Shown here: piece by piece, positions 41,485-49,900 of the stretch
Layout: each line of letters starts with the position of its first letter
Numbering within the stretch: the stretch's first letter is position 1
Source of the DNA: an uncultured Lachnospiraceae bacterium
Lineage (GTDB): Bacteria; Bacillota; Clostridia; Lachnospirales; Lachnospiraceae
Reading direction: 5' to 3'
Assembly (NCBI GenBank): GCA_910578715.1
Contig: CAJTRL010000010.1
Span: 1-64,000, forward strand
DNA length: 64,000 nucleotides
Program-made: the position numbers and the translations under genes
Notes under the pieces: model-generated
Told to the model about the DNA's origin: nothing
Seen by the model: the letters and a program-made list of their open reading frames with translations, nothing else
The model's database searches: none

Positions 41485-42581
41485 GAAAGGAAGCGCATAT
41501 ACAGTTTTGCGGAAAATGCGGAAAAGAAATGCCGTACCATTTGCGGAATGCCGAAATTGCCAAAGCTGTCGGGGGAAAAGAATATCTGTTTGAAATCGCA
41601 TCGGCTTTCTGCGACGGGTGCGGAGAGCCCGTCAGTCCTCCCGGCCTTTTTGACCGCAATGCGGAAGGGATTGACAGGCAGTATCGGGAAAAAGAACGTA
41701 TTGCCAGTGTGGAAACTATTCGGAAACTGATGGCCCGTTACAGGATGGGAAAAGAATCCTTGTCCCTCGCGTTCGGACTCCATGCAGAAGCGGCCGGGCG
41801 TTATCTCGCGGGGCAGATACCCGCTTCGGAAGTATCGGACATGTTTCGGAAGGCGCTGGCGTCTCCGGCTTATATGATGGCGGCGCTGCAGAAAAACCGG
41901 GAGAAAATGGACAAAGCCGCATACAGAGACGCGATGCGTGCCGGAGAAGAACTGGAGTGTTTTTTCGCGCTGTCCGGAAAACTGCGCGCCGCTATTATAT
42001 ATCTTTTGCAAAAAGGGAAAAGCATTACGCCGCTTTCTCTCCAGAAAATGTTGTATTATGCACAGGGAATCTGCCTGGCGCTTTCCGGCAGAGAATTATT
42101 CCGGGAAGATTGTCAGGCCTGGGCGCACGGACCTGTATATAAGAATGTTTACGAGGCGTTCCGGAGCTTTGGCCGCGAGCCGATAGACGGGACACGTTTC
42201 TACATCGGGCGGGAGGATTGCCCTGGCCCGGGGGAATTGTCCGGGAGGGAAGAGGATTGCTCCGGCCCGGGGGAATTGTCCGGGAAGGAAAAGGATTGCC
42301 CTGGCCCGGGGGAATTGTCCGAAAGGGAGAAGAAGGTTCTCGACCTGGTGGCGGAATCACTGGGCAGTTACAGCGGAAAGACGCTGGAAAAAGTCACCCA
42401 TGAGGAAACGCCCTGGAGGGAGGCACGGAAAGGCTGTAAGCCGTCACAGCGCTCCAGCGCGGTCATAACCAAGGCGTCTGTCAGAACGTATTTTGCCGCA
42501 ACAGCATCCCGATACCATTTTACATCGGCCGCCGGAATCCGGGCATATATCGAGGATAAATCGGGGATATATCGTAGATAA
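41481..42581 (+). CDS. Zinc-finger/HTH/Panacea-domain antitoxin
   Basis: 366 residues from the ATG at 41481, which overlaps the toxin stop codon. Layout: N-terminal zinc finger (Cys10, Cys13, Cys44, Cys47; FCGKCGKEM and FCDGCGEPV), a helix-turn-helix (about 75-125: SVETIRKLMARYRMGKESLSLAFGL), then a Panacea/SocA-like domain (about 165-345: KLRAAIIYLLQ, SLQKMLYYAQG, WAHGPVYKNVYEAF, THEETPW). The first two parts match MqsA-type antitoxins and the last the Panacea antitoxin domain, so it looks like a joined design. A triple 13-residue repeat (EDCPGPGELSGRE type) interrupts the Panacea domain before its last helices. It should bind the upstream toxin and the module promoter. Confidence 0.83.
   Translation: MRKEAHIQFCGKCGKEMPYHLRNAEIAKAVGGKEYLFEIASAFCDGCGEPVSPPGLFDRNAEGIDRQYREKERIASVETIRKLMARYRMGKESLSLAFGLHAEAAGRYLAGQIPASEVSDMFRKALASPAYMMAALQKNREKMDKAAYRDAMRAGEELECFFALSGKLRAAIIYLLQKGKSITPLSLQKMLYYAQGICLALSGRELFREDCQAWAHGPVYKNVYEAFRSFGREPIDGTRFYIGREDCPGPGELSGREEDCSGPGELSGKEKDCPGPGELSEREKKVLDLVAESLGSYSGKTLEKVTHEETPWREARKGCKPSQRSSAVITKASVRTYFAATASRYHFTSAAGIRAYIEDKSGIYRR
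42213..42329 (+). repeat. 39-bp tandem repeats in the antitoxin gene
   Basis: Three units (42213-42251, 42252-42290, 42291-42329), over 85 percent alike, encoding D-C-x-GPGELS repeats inside the Panacea domain. Confidence 0.9.
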
Positions 42582-42620
42582 ATCGTGGATATATCGTAGG
42601 TAAATCGGGGATAAAATGGG
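42544..42620 (+). repeat. Seven 11-bp tandem repeats across antitoxin stop codon
   Basis: Units of the form GATAAATCGGG or GATATATCGTA, exactly 11 bp apart, from 42544 to 42620. They alternate A and T in the fifth position and cover the stop codon at 42579-42581. One helical turn per unit places each on the same DNA face. Confidence 0.75.
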
Positions 42621-42803
42621 AGTTTAATAATATAGAGCAATAAATCCATTATTTTTTTAAAAAAAGTAGAAAATTTCTCTTTAATTTGATATAATAATAG
42701 CAAATGTGTGTCAGTGTGCTGCCCGGCACATATATACCATTGACAGCTTAGTAAGACACAGGGGAATTGTTCACGATGAGGGGTAGTGCAGAATCGAGGA
42801 ATT

Positions 42804-44855
42804 ATGCAGAAAGAAAAAAAGGACGAGAAAAAGGAAGAAAAAGGAAAGGGGTTGTTGAAGCAGCAGGGAGCCGGTAAAAAAGATGGCGGATTTGTCAGTA
42901 TTGAGAAGAAAATTTCTTTACGGTTTGCGCGGACGATATTGATTTGCTGTATCGTTCTTGGCGTGATTACATCCGTATTAAGTTATATCTCATCAATCAG
43001 CGCAATTTCGGAAACAATTAACAATACATCCGATGTGGCTGCAGATTATGTGGCTGCAGCGCTGGAAACCTATATTGCGATAGCTTATGAAACGGGCAGC
43101 ATCGCCCGGCTTGCCGACCCGGAGCGGGCAGTGGAAGATAAGGAAGAGATTCTCAATCAGAGAATTAAAGACCATGATTTTGACGGCGGATTTCTTCTGG
43201 ACAGTAATGGAATCGATATGATTACGGGAACGGACCTTTCTAACCGGGATTATTTCATTGAAGCGATGAAAGGGAATACATATGTTTCCACACCGGCGTA
43301 CAGCGAAGTAACGAAATCTGTATCTTACGCGGTATCGGCGCCTTTGTGGGAGGGCGGAATCCCCGGAACGACGCCCGTTGGTGCGGTTGTTTATGTGCCG
43401 AACGGAGAATTTCTGAATGACATTATGCGTTCCATCAAAGTTGGCGAAGGCGGAACCGCTTTTATGCTCGATGCGAACGGTATCACGATTGCGGATGTGG
43501 ACTCGACCCTGGTCGGCGTGGAGGACAGTATCGCGCTTGGAGAAACTAATCCGAAGCTGAAGAAGTACAGCGCAATCTGTAAAAGAATGATTGCAGGAGA
43601 AAACGGAACGGGAACTTATTCTTACGGTGGGAAAACCAAAGTAGTCGCTTTTTCACCGCTGGAAGGCATGAACGGATGGAGCATCGGCGTTGCGGCTGTC
43701 CGGAATGAATTTCTGGGAATGTTTTTCTTATCGTTAGTTATGACGGTTATCTTTGTGATTGCTTTTACGCTAATTGGCATCCGGAACGGCATACAGCTTG
43801 GCAGAAACGTTGTGAAGCCGATTAAAGCGGTGGTGGCACGCCTTGAACTTCTGGCGGCGGGTGACCTTCACTCGGATACGCCGGTACCGGAAACGAATGA
43901 CGAAACGGCGACGCTGATGGACTGTCTCGCAGAAACCATTCAGGATTTGAAGATTGTTATTTCTGAAATCGACAACCACCTGGCGGAATTGTCGGATGGT
44001 AATTTCCTGATTCGCGTAGACGACGATTTCAAGGGAGACTTTGCGCAGATTAGCGCGTCTTTCCGTGGCATTATCGAATCCTTAAGTTCTGCGATGCGGG
44101 ACATTGACAGCAACGCGGAAAGCGTACAGAAGGGAGCGACGGATTTGGCAGGCGCATCCCAGACGCTGGCGGAGGGAGCGACGGACCAGGCGAGCGCAAT
44201 AGAAGAGCTGACGGCAACCATTACGGATATTTCCGAAAAAATTTATGTGAACGCCCAGAACGCTGAAAAAGCGAGGACAATTGTTTCCAATATGAACGAG
44301 CAGATTATTGAGAGCAACGAACACATGAAGAAGAATACGGAAGCGATGGATAAGATTCGGGAGGCTTCCGATAAGATTGCCGAAATTATCGGCAGCATAG
44401 AAGAAATTGCGGACCAGACGACGCTGCTTGCGCTGAATGCGTCCATAGAAGCGGCGAGAGCGGGCGAGAACGGAAGAGGCTTCGCGGTTGTTGCGACCCA
44501 GGTCGGCGTGCTGGCGGACCAGAGCTCGGAAGCTGCGAGAAATACGAAAGATTTGATTCAGAATGCAATTGTGGCGGTAGAAGAAGGAATGCAGCTTGCA
44601 AACTCCACGGCGGAATCTCTGCTTGCCGTAGTGGATAATGCGAGAATTGTCAATGATTCCATGACAGAGATTGCGGAAGCCTCCGATAATCAGGCGCTCG
44701 CGGCGGCTCAGATTACGGAAGGCATCAACCAGATTGCGGGTGTGGTGGAATCCAATTCCGCGACTTCACAGGAAAGCGCGGCGGCGTCCGAAGAACTTTC
44801 CAGCCAGGCCGATATGCTGAAGGAACTGGTCGGAAGATTCCAGTATGAAGGCTGA
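42804..44855 (+). CDS. Methyl-accepting chemotaxis protein with Cache-like sensor
   Basis: 683 residues from the ATG at 42804 (a GTG at 42786 is an alternative). A lysine/glutamate-rich start of about 30 residues, first membrane helix ([21 protein letters not shown]), an outside Cache-type domain (about 60-300, with [23 protein letters not shown] and [13 protein letters not shown]), second helix, HAMP, then the signalling coiled coil with tip [38 protein letters not shown]. The dCache-like domain typically binds amino acids, carboxylates or other small molecules. An extended -10 (TGATATAAT, 42688-42696) precedes the gene. The terminator at 44873 ends its transcript. Confidence 0.92.
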   Translation: MQKEKKDEKKEEKGKGLLKQQGAGKKDGGFVSIEKKISLRFARTILICCIVLGVITSVLSYISSISAISETINNTSDVAADYVAAALETYIAIAYETGSIARLADPERAVEDKEEILNQRIKDHDFDGGFLLDSNGIDMITGTDLSNRDYFIEAMKGNTYVSTPAYSEVTKSVSYAVSAPLWEGGIPGTTPVGAVVYVPNGEFLNDIMRSIKVGEGGTAFMLDANGITIADVDSTLVGVEDSIALGETNPKLKKYSAICKRMIAGENGTGTYSYGGKTKVVAFSPLEGMNGWSIGVAAVRNEFLGMFFLSLVMTVIFVIAFTLIGIRNGIQLGRNVVKPIKAVVARLELLAAGDLHSDTPVPETNDETATLMDCLAETIQDLKIVISEIDNHLAELSDGNFLIRVDDDFKGDFAQISASFRGIIESLSSAMRDIDSNAESVQKGATDLAGASQTLAEGATDQASAIEELTATITDISEKIYVNAQNAEKARTIVSNMNEQIIESNEHMKKNTEAMDKIREASDKIAEIIGSIEEIADQTTLLALNASIEAARAGENGRGFAVVATQVGVLADQSSEAARNTKDLIQNAIVAVEEGMQLANSTAESLLAVVDNARIVNDSMTEIAEASDNQALAAAQITEGINQIAGVVESNSATSQESAAASEELSSQADMLKELVGRFQYEG

Positions 44856-44872
44856 GAACGGTTGAAATAAGG

Positions 44873-44915
44873 GGTGTCTCAAAAGCTATACAAGGTCTTT
44901 TGAGGCACCTTTTTA
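44873..44915 (+). terminator. Intrinsic terminator after Cache chemoreceptor
   Basis: GGTGTCTCAAAAG (44873-44885) pairs with CTTTTGAGGCACC (44897-44909), with one G-T pair, followed by TTTTTATTTT. Confidence 0.88.
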
Positions 44916-44920
44916 TTTTG

Positions 44921-44934
44921 TGACATATGTGTCA
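44921..44934. promoter_or_regulatory. Palindrome upstream of WYL regulator
   Basis: TGACATATGTGTCA. A near copy of the site at 45998-46012 before the ClbS/DfsB-like gene, both with TGACAT half-sites. Confidence 0.5.
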
Positions 44935-44986
44935 TTTTTGAAATGGCTGTTCTGACCATATTTTAGAAATAACCGGAGGAATCGTT

Positions 44987-46000
44987 TTGCAGGAAAGCAG
45001 ATTGTTTAAAATTTTATACTGCCTTCTCGAAAAAGGCCGTGCCACAGCCCCGGAACTGGCGGCAAAATTTGAGGTTTCCACGCGGACTATCTACCGGGAT
45101 ATCGATGCGCTTTCCGAAGCCGGAATCCCTCTCTATACGGAAGCCGGGAGAAATGGCGGCATCTGTCTGATGGACCATTTTGTTCTGGACAGAATCGTTC
45201 TGACGGATGGGGAAAAGAAGGAAATTCTCTCGGCATTACAGGGCGCCGGAGCAGCAGGAATCGGAGGGGAGAAGAACGCGTTTGAAAAACTCTCGGCGCT
45301 TTTCCGGATGCAGTCGGACAACTGGTATGAGATGGATTTTTCCAGATGGGGATGTCAGAGCGGCGATAACGAGAAATTTGAGCTTTTGAAAAAGGCGGTT
45401 CTTTCTCACCGCCGGGTGGAAATATTGTATGCGGGAGCTGGGAGGGAAAAAAAACAAAGGACGATATGCCCCCTGAAACTATCATATAAATCAAATGCCT
45501 GGTATCTGAAAGCCTGGTGCATGACAAAAGAAGATTTCCGGCTGTTTAAGCTCAATCGAATCCTGGAATGGAGGCTGCTGGAAGAAACGTTTGCGCCGGA
45601 GGAGTTTTTGAGGTCTCCCGGAATTTCCGATTCCGCAGCTGTATCTGTGCCGCATGAAATTCCCGGTTCCGCCGTGGAACGGCCGTCCGCCGCATCCTGT
45701 GCCGCTGCAGCCGGGCTGCTGCCGCCCGTCGGGTTCCCGTTGTCGGAGGAGCCGCCGGAGATTGTTCTGTCTTTTCCGGAAGAGATGTCCTACCGGGTAT
45801 ACGATGAGTTTAGCAGAAGCCAGATTGAGGAACTGGAAGACGGGAGTCTGCGCGTGACGGCTCCGATGCCCGCAGACGAATGGCTGATTGGCTTTTTACT
45901 TTCCTTCGGGGCCGGGGTCGAAGTGATAGAACCCGTATATTTGAAAAAGGTTCTGGCGGAACGGGCGATGGAAATTTATCAGAAAAATTATAAAACATGA
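44987..46000 (+). CDS. WYL-domain transcriptional regulator
   Basis: 337 residues starting at TTG with GGAGG upstream. N-terminal HTH_11 winged helix (LFKILYCLLEKGRATAPELAAKFEVSTRTIYRDIDALSEAGIP) and a WYL domain (about 145-200: RRVEILYAGAGREKKQRTICPLKLSYKSNAWYLKAWCMTKEDFRLFKLNRI), then a WCX-like C-terminal region. The WYL motif is WYL in SNAWYLKAW. Such regulators bind nucleic-acid or nucleotide ligands through the WYL domain and often control one adjacent gene. A proline/alanine-rich insertion (about 215-245) breaks the C-terminal part. Palindromes before its own gene and before the next gene fit self-control and control of the ClbS/DfsB-like gene. Confidence 0.92.
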   Translation: MQESRLFKILYCLLEKGRATAPELAAKFEVSTRTIYRDIDALSEAGIPLYTEAGRNGGICLMDHFVLDRIVLTDGEKKEILSALQGAGAAGIGGEKNAFEKLSALFRMQSDNWYEMDFSRWGCQSGDNEKFELLKKAVLSHRRVEILYAGAGREKKQRTICPLKLSYKSNAWYLKAWCMTKEDFRLFKLNRILEWRLLEETFAPEEFLRSPGISDSAAVSVPHEIPGSAVERPSAASCAAAAGLLPPVGFPLSEEPPEIVLSFPEEMSYRVYDEFSRSQIEELEDGSLRVTAPMPADEWLIGFLLSFGAGVEVIEPVYLKKVLAERAMEIYQKNYKT

Positions 46001-46012
46001 CATAAGATGTCA
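45998..46012. promoter_or_regulatory. Palindrome between WYL regulator and ClbS/DfsB-like gene
   Basis: TGACAT-AAG-ATGTCA overlaps the stop codon of the regulator. Two further direct repeats, CGTTTATAAGAT...TCA (46014-46029 and 46059-46075), 45 bp apart, follow it. Confidence 0.5.
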
Positions 46013-46095
46013 ACGTTTATAAGATATCATAATATCAGAAGACGGACAGGAACGGAACCGTTTATAAGATTATCAGATAAGAAAGGGGACATATT

Positions 46096-46674
46096 ATGTC
46101 AAGACCACAGTCAAAAAAAGATTTACTTATCGCAGCAACACAAAATTACGAGGAATTAAACGCTTTTATCGCGTCCATGACGGAGAAAGAGCTTGAAATG
46201 CCCTTCGATTTTACCAAAATGAAAGCAAAGAGCGAAGCTCACTGGGCCAGGGATAAAAATCTGCGCGACGTGCTGATTCACCTCTATGAATGGCACAGGC
46301 TTCTGCTCGACTGGGTTCATACCAACCTGAAGGAGGAAGAACAGACTCCCGGCGAAGGAAATGCCGCCCGTGAATACATGCCGTTTCTTCCGGCACCTTA
46401 CAACTGGAAGACTTACGGCGCAATGAATGCGGAATTTTGGAAAAAGCACCAGAACACTCCGTTAGAAGACGCTAAAAAAATGCTGGAAGGCTCTCACAGG
46501 GAAGTAATGGCGCTTGCGGAAACGTTTTCCAACGAAGAACTATTTAACAGGGGTGCATTCCCCTGGGTTGGAAATAATGCGCTGGGCTCTTATTTTGTGT
46601 CAAGTACTTCCAGTCATTATGCCTGGGCGCTGAAAAAGCTCAAGGCGCACAGAAAGAACTGCAAAGAGCTGTAA
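46096..46674 (+). CDS. ClbS/DfsB-family four-helix protein
   Basis: 192 residues; AAAGGGG upstream of the ATG. The family start RPQSKKDLLIAATQNYEELNAFI is followed by the histidine-bearing LRDVLIHLYEWHRLLLDWV and the ending SSTSSHYAWALKKLKAHRK. The fold is a DinB-like four-helix bundle; DfsB proteins are common in Clostridia but uncharacterised, while ClbS protects against colibactin by opening its cyclopropane. Three histidines in the inner helices would be suited to bind metal, as in DinB. It follows the WYL regulator by 95 bases and shares a palindrome with it. Substrate unknown. Confidence 0.88.
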   Translation: MSRPQSKKDLLIAATQNYEELNAFIASMTEKELEMPFDFTKMKAKSEAHWARDKNLRDVLIHLYEWHRLLLDWVHTNLKEEEQTPGEGNAAREYMPFLPAPYNWKTYGAMNAEFWKKHQNTPLEDAKKMLEGSHREVMALAETFSNEELFNRGAFPWVGNNALGSYFVSSTSSHYAWALKKLKAHRKNCKEL

Positions 46675-46700
46675 CCGTCCAAAAATCATCACAAGGAGGC

Positions 46701-46730
46701 TTGACAAATTCAGCGTTTTTTTGATATTAT
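46701..46730 (+). promoter_or_regulatory. Promoter of opp operon
   Basis: TTGACA (46701-46706), 18-bp spacer, TATTAT (46725-46730). The leader to the first gene is about 170 bases. Confidence 0.72.
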
Positions 46731-46753
46731 AAGAAAGTCGTGGAAGGGACAAT

Positions 46754-46790
46754 GGCGTTGCTTTGATGTAGCGCCGACGTTCTTTTCTTT
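46754..46790 (+). promoter_or_regulatory. Leader hairpin of opp operon, attenuator-like
   Basis: GGCGTTGC (46754-46761) pairs with GTAGCGCC (46768-46775, two G-T pairs), then GACGTTCTTTTCTTTTT. This could act as a weak terminator in the leader; no competing structure is obvious. Confidence 0.35.
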
Positions 46791-46906
46791 TTCATACTTC
46801 TTTATAGGTATCTTTAAATGAATATTTCCGAGATATTTAATATTGTAAAGACATTATGGAAAGCCCGGCACGAGCTTTCTATTTTATTCAAAAAGGAGAC
46901 TTTAGC

Positions 46907-47824
46907 ATGGTAAAGTATATTGCAAAACGAATACTACTTGCGATTGTAACAATCTGGGCGGTAGGTACGCTTACCTTTTTCCTGATGAATATGGTTCCGG
47001 GCGGGCCGTTCCTTTCGGAAAAAGCAATCAGCCCCCAGGCGACGGCGGCGCTGGAGGCCAAATATGGTCTGGATAAGCCGCTGGGACAGCAATATCTGAC
47101 TTATATGTCGGACGCTCTGCATGGAGATTTCGGCGACAGTCTGAAGCAGAGAGGGCGTACCGTCATGTCGATTATCGCAATGAAGTTTCCTGTTTCGGCA
47201 AGGGTCGGCGGCATTTCCGTATTGGTGGCGTTATGTGTCGGCATTCCGCTCGGCTGTATCGCGGCCTTAAAGCGCGGGAAATTTTTGGACAGTCTGCTCA
47301 GCGTCGTTTCCACCTGCGGTATTGCGGTTCCGAGTTTCGTTATCTGTACGTTGCTGATGTATGTTTTCGGCGTCAATCTGAAACTTCTCCCGACGATGGG
47401 ACTGGCGAGCTGGAAGCATTATATTATGCCGGTCATTGCGCTTTCTTTTTATCCTACCGCTTATATTATGAGACTGATGCGCTCCTCCATGCTGGATGTG
47501 CTGGAACAGGATTATATGCGCACGGCGAAAGCCAAAGGCGTAGCGGGTTTCTGGATTCTTTTTAAACATGCCCTTAGAAATGCAATCCTTCCGGTCGTTA
47601 CATATGTCGGCCCGATGTTGGCTTATACGGTAACGGGAAGTTTTGTTGTGGAAAAGATTTTCGTTATTCCGGGACTTGGCGGAGAGTTCATCAGCGCCAT
47701 CAGCGGAAGAGATTATACATTAATCATGGGGACGACCATTTTCCTTGCAACGCTGATTATTATCATGAACGTTGTTGTGGATATTGTTTATAAGCTGGTA
47801 GACCCTCGTATTAAATTGAAATAA
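46907..47824 (+). CDS. oppB: Oligopeptide ABC transporter permease OppB
   Basis: 305 residues from the ATG at 46907 with AGGAG upstream; an upstream ATG in the same frame lacks a site. Six membrane helices; the start YIAKRILLAIVTIWAVGTLTFFLM is typical. The OppB/DppB EAA region reads DYMRTAKAKGVAGFWILFKHALRNAILPV and the end is DIVYKLVDPRIKLK. It makes the transmembrane channel with OppC for peptides up to several residues. It is the first gene of a complete opp operon with 11-17 base gaps or overlaps between genes; no regulatory gene is present. Confidence 0.95.
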   Translation: MVKYIAKRILLAIVTIWAVGTLTFFLMNMVPGGPFLSEKAISPQATAALEAKYGLDKPLGQQYLTYMSDALHGDFGDSLKQRGRTVMSIIAMKFPVSARVGGISVLVALCVGIPLGCIAALKRGKFLDSLLSVVSTCGIAVPSFVICTLLMYVFGVNLKLLPTMGLASWKHYIMPVIALSFYPTAYIMRLMRSSMLDVLEQDYMRTAKAKGVAGFWILFKHALRNAILPVVTYVGPMLAYTVTGSFVVEKIFVIPGLGGEFISAISGRDYTLIMGTTIFLATLIIIMNVVVDIVYKLVDPRIKLK

Positions 47825-47835
47825 GGAGCGGACAT

Positions 47836-48882
47836 ATGAAGCAGAATCCATTGAGTTTTCAGTTAAAGCTAAATCCGGAGGATTTTCTTCCGGCTACCGA
47901 AGAGGAAAAGCAGAGCCAGATTATCATGCGTGAGAGTGTCAGCTTCTGGAAGGATGGCATGCGGCGTCTGGTAAAAAATAAAGTGGCGATGGTGAGTCTT
48001 GTCGTGATTGTTCTGGTTATGATATTCTCCTTTATCGTTCCGGCTTTTTATCCTTACAGTTATAAGGAGCAGATTAAAGGCGCGAACCATCTTGGGCCGA
48101 TGGAATATTCCGAAGAGGAACAGGCGCGGATTGATGCGGGCGAAAAAGTGTTCCCCCATGTTTTCGGAACGGATAATCTGGGGCGCGACTATGCGATTCG
48201 TGTCATGATGGGAAGCCGTATTTCCCTGATGGTAGGTCTGATTGCGACGGCAATCATTCTGGTTATCGGTTCCCTGTACGGTTCCATCGCGGCATTTTTT
48301 GGCGGATGGGTCGATTTGATTATGATGCGTATCGTGGATATCATTTATACGATACCCGATATCCTGTTGATTGTGCTTTTGTCCTTTGCGTTAAAGGCGC
48401 CTCTCGACAATCTGAAAACGGTGCCGGGATTTGGATGGGTCGGTACGGTGGGCGATAACCTGATTAGTATTTTCATCGTGTTTGCGCTTCTTTACTGGGT
48501 CGGCATGGCGCGTATGGTCAGAAGCCAGATTCTGACATTGAAAGAGAGCGAATACGTTACCGCGGCGAGAGCGCTCGGCGTCGGCAACGGCAAGATTATC
48601 AGAAAGCATCTTCTGACAAACTGTATCGGTACGCTGATTGTTACGACGACGTTACAGATTCCGTCTTCCATTTTTACGGAAAGTTTCTTAAGTTTCCTGG
48701 GAATGGGCGTGGCGGTTCCGCTTCCTTCCCTCGGAAGTCTTGCGAGCGCTGCCTTAAACGGCATCAATACTTATCCGCATCTGCTGTTTATTCCGGCGGC
48801 GTTAATCAGTTTGATTATTTTGAGCTTTAACCTGTTCGGAGACGGACTCAGAGATGCGTTTGACCCGAAATTAAAACATTAG
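47836..48882 (+). CDS. oppC: Oligopeptide ABC transporter permease OppC
   Basis: 348 residues. The N-terminal cytoplasmic segment is longer than in many DppC proteins, then comes the first helix (VAMVSLVVIVLVMIFSFIVPAFY) and, after a large outside loop with VFGTDNLGRDY, five more helices. The EAA region is EYVTAARALGVGNGKIIRKHLLTN and the ending DALRDAF-type element is GDGLRDAFDPKLKH. It partners OppB. The gene lies 11 bases after oppB and 16 bases before oppD, with its own GGAG site. Confidence 0.95.
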   Translation: MKQNPLSFQLKLNPEDFLPATEEEKQSQIIMRESVSFWKDGMRRLVKNKVAMVSLVVIVLVMIFSFIVPAFYPYSYKEQIKGANHLGPMEYSEEEQARIDAGEKVFPHVFGTDNLGRDYAIRVMMGSRISLMVGLIATAIILVIGSLYGSIAAFFGGWVDLIMMRIVDIIYTIPDILLIVLLSFALKAPLDNLKTVPGFGWVGTVGDNLISIFIVFALLYWVGMARMVRSQILTLKESEYVTAARALGVGNGKIIRKHLLTNCIGTLIVTTTLQIPSSIFTESFLSFLGMGVAVPLPSLGSLASAALNGINTYPHLLFIPAALISLIILSFNLFGDGLRDAFDPKLKH

Positions 48883-48898
48883 GAAAGGCGGTAAAAAC

Positions 48899-49900
48899 AT
48901 GGCAGAATATCTCGTTGATATACAAAACGAACGGCTTTCTTTCTTTACTCCAGTAGGGGAAGTGAAAGCATTGAACGATGTTTCCATCCGCTTAAAGGAA
49001 GGCGAAGTGCTCGGCATCGTGGGCGAAAGCGGTTCCGGTAAATCCGTAACGGCTTACAGCCTGATGGGACTGACCGCCCATCCGGGAAAACTGGTCGGCG
49101 GGAGCCTGTATTTTAACGGGCACCAGATTGAAACGATGTCGGAAAAGGATATGCGGAAAATCCGGGGAAACGAAATTTCCATTATTTTCCAGGACCCGAT
49201 GACGAGCTTAAATCCTGTTTATACAATCGGCAACCAGATTATGGAAGCGATTCTGCTTCATACGGATAAAAACAAAGCTCAGGCGAAAGAGCGGGCCAAA
49301 GAGCTGTTAGAGCTGGTCGGCATCAATGAGCCGGAAAAGAGATTAAAACAGCATCCGCACGAATTGTCCGGCGGTATGCGCCAGAGGGTCATGATTGCGA
49401 TTGCGCTCGCCTGTGAGCCGAAGCTGCTGATTGCGGATGAGCCGACGACGGCGCTGGATGTGACAATTCAGGCGCAGATTCTGGAACTGATGATGGAATT
49501 AAAAGATAAACTGGGAATGGCAATCATCATGATTACGCATGACCTCGGCGTTGTAGCGAGCATGTGTGAGCGGATTGCAGTCATGTATGCGGGTAAAATC
49601 GTGGAATACGGTACGGCGGAAGATATTTTTTACAATCCGAGGCACCAGTATACAAAAGGGCTGATTCGCTCCATTCCGAGACTGGACACGAAAGAACATG
49701 AAAGGCTGGTTCCGATTGAAGGAACGCCGGTCGATTTGCTGAATCCGCCGAAGGGCTGTCCTTTTGCCCCGAGATGCGATGCATGTATGAAAATTTGTCT
49801 GAGAGAAATGCCTCCCGTAACCAGTTTCAACGATATTCATTATACCCAGTGCTGGCTGAACCAGAAGGAGGAAATGGAGAAAGGAGCCGCAAATGAGTGA
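48899..49900 (+). CDS. oppD: Oligopeptide ABC transporter ATPase OppD
   Basis: 333 residues. Walker A GESGSGKSV, Q-loop IFQDPMTSLNPV, signature LSGGMRQR, Walker B LLIADEPTTALD and H-loop ITHDLG are present. A C-terminal extension from residue 265 with CPFAPRC-DACMKIC and a last cysteine (QCW) matches the four-cysteine iron-sulphur or zinc site of the OppD/DppD group. Its stop codon overlaps the oppF start by 8 bases. It powers uptake as a dimer with OppF. Confidence 0.95.
   Translation: MAEYLVDIQNERLSFFTPVGEVKALNDVSIRLKEGEVLGIVGESGSGKSVTAYSLMGLTAHPGKLVGGSLYFNGHQIETMSEKDMRKIRGNEISIIFQDPMTSLNPVYTIGNQIMEAILLHTDKNKAQAKERAKELLELVGINEPEKRLKQHPHELSGGMRQRVMIAIALACEPKLLIADEPTTALDVTIQAQILELMMELKDKLGMAIIMITHDLGVVASMCERIAVMYAGKIVEYGTAEDIFYNPRHQYTKGLIRSIPRLDTKEHERLVPIEGTPVDLLNPPKGCPFAPRCDACMKICLREMPPVTSFNDIHYTQCWLNQKEEMEKGAANE

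Noticed and set aside
41369..42329. Tandem repeats considered as a CRISPR array
   Set aside because: Units are contiguous with no spacers, lie in frame in two genes, and no cas genes are near.
42621..42803. Possible c-di-GMP riboswitch before the chemoreceptor genes (also checked at 17472-17696)
   Set aside because: No conserved GEMM core or paired stems could be found; only an extended -10 promoter at 42688-42696.
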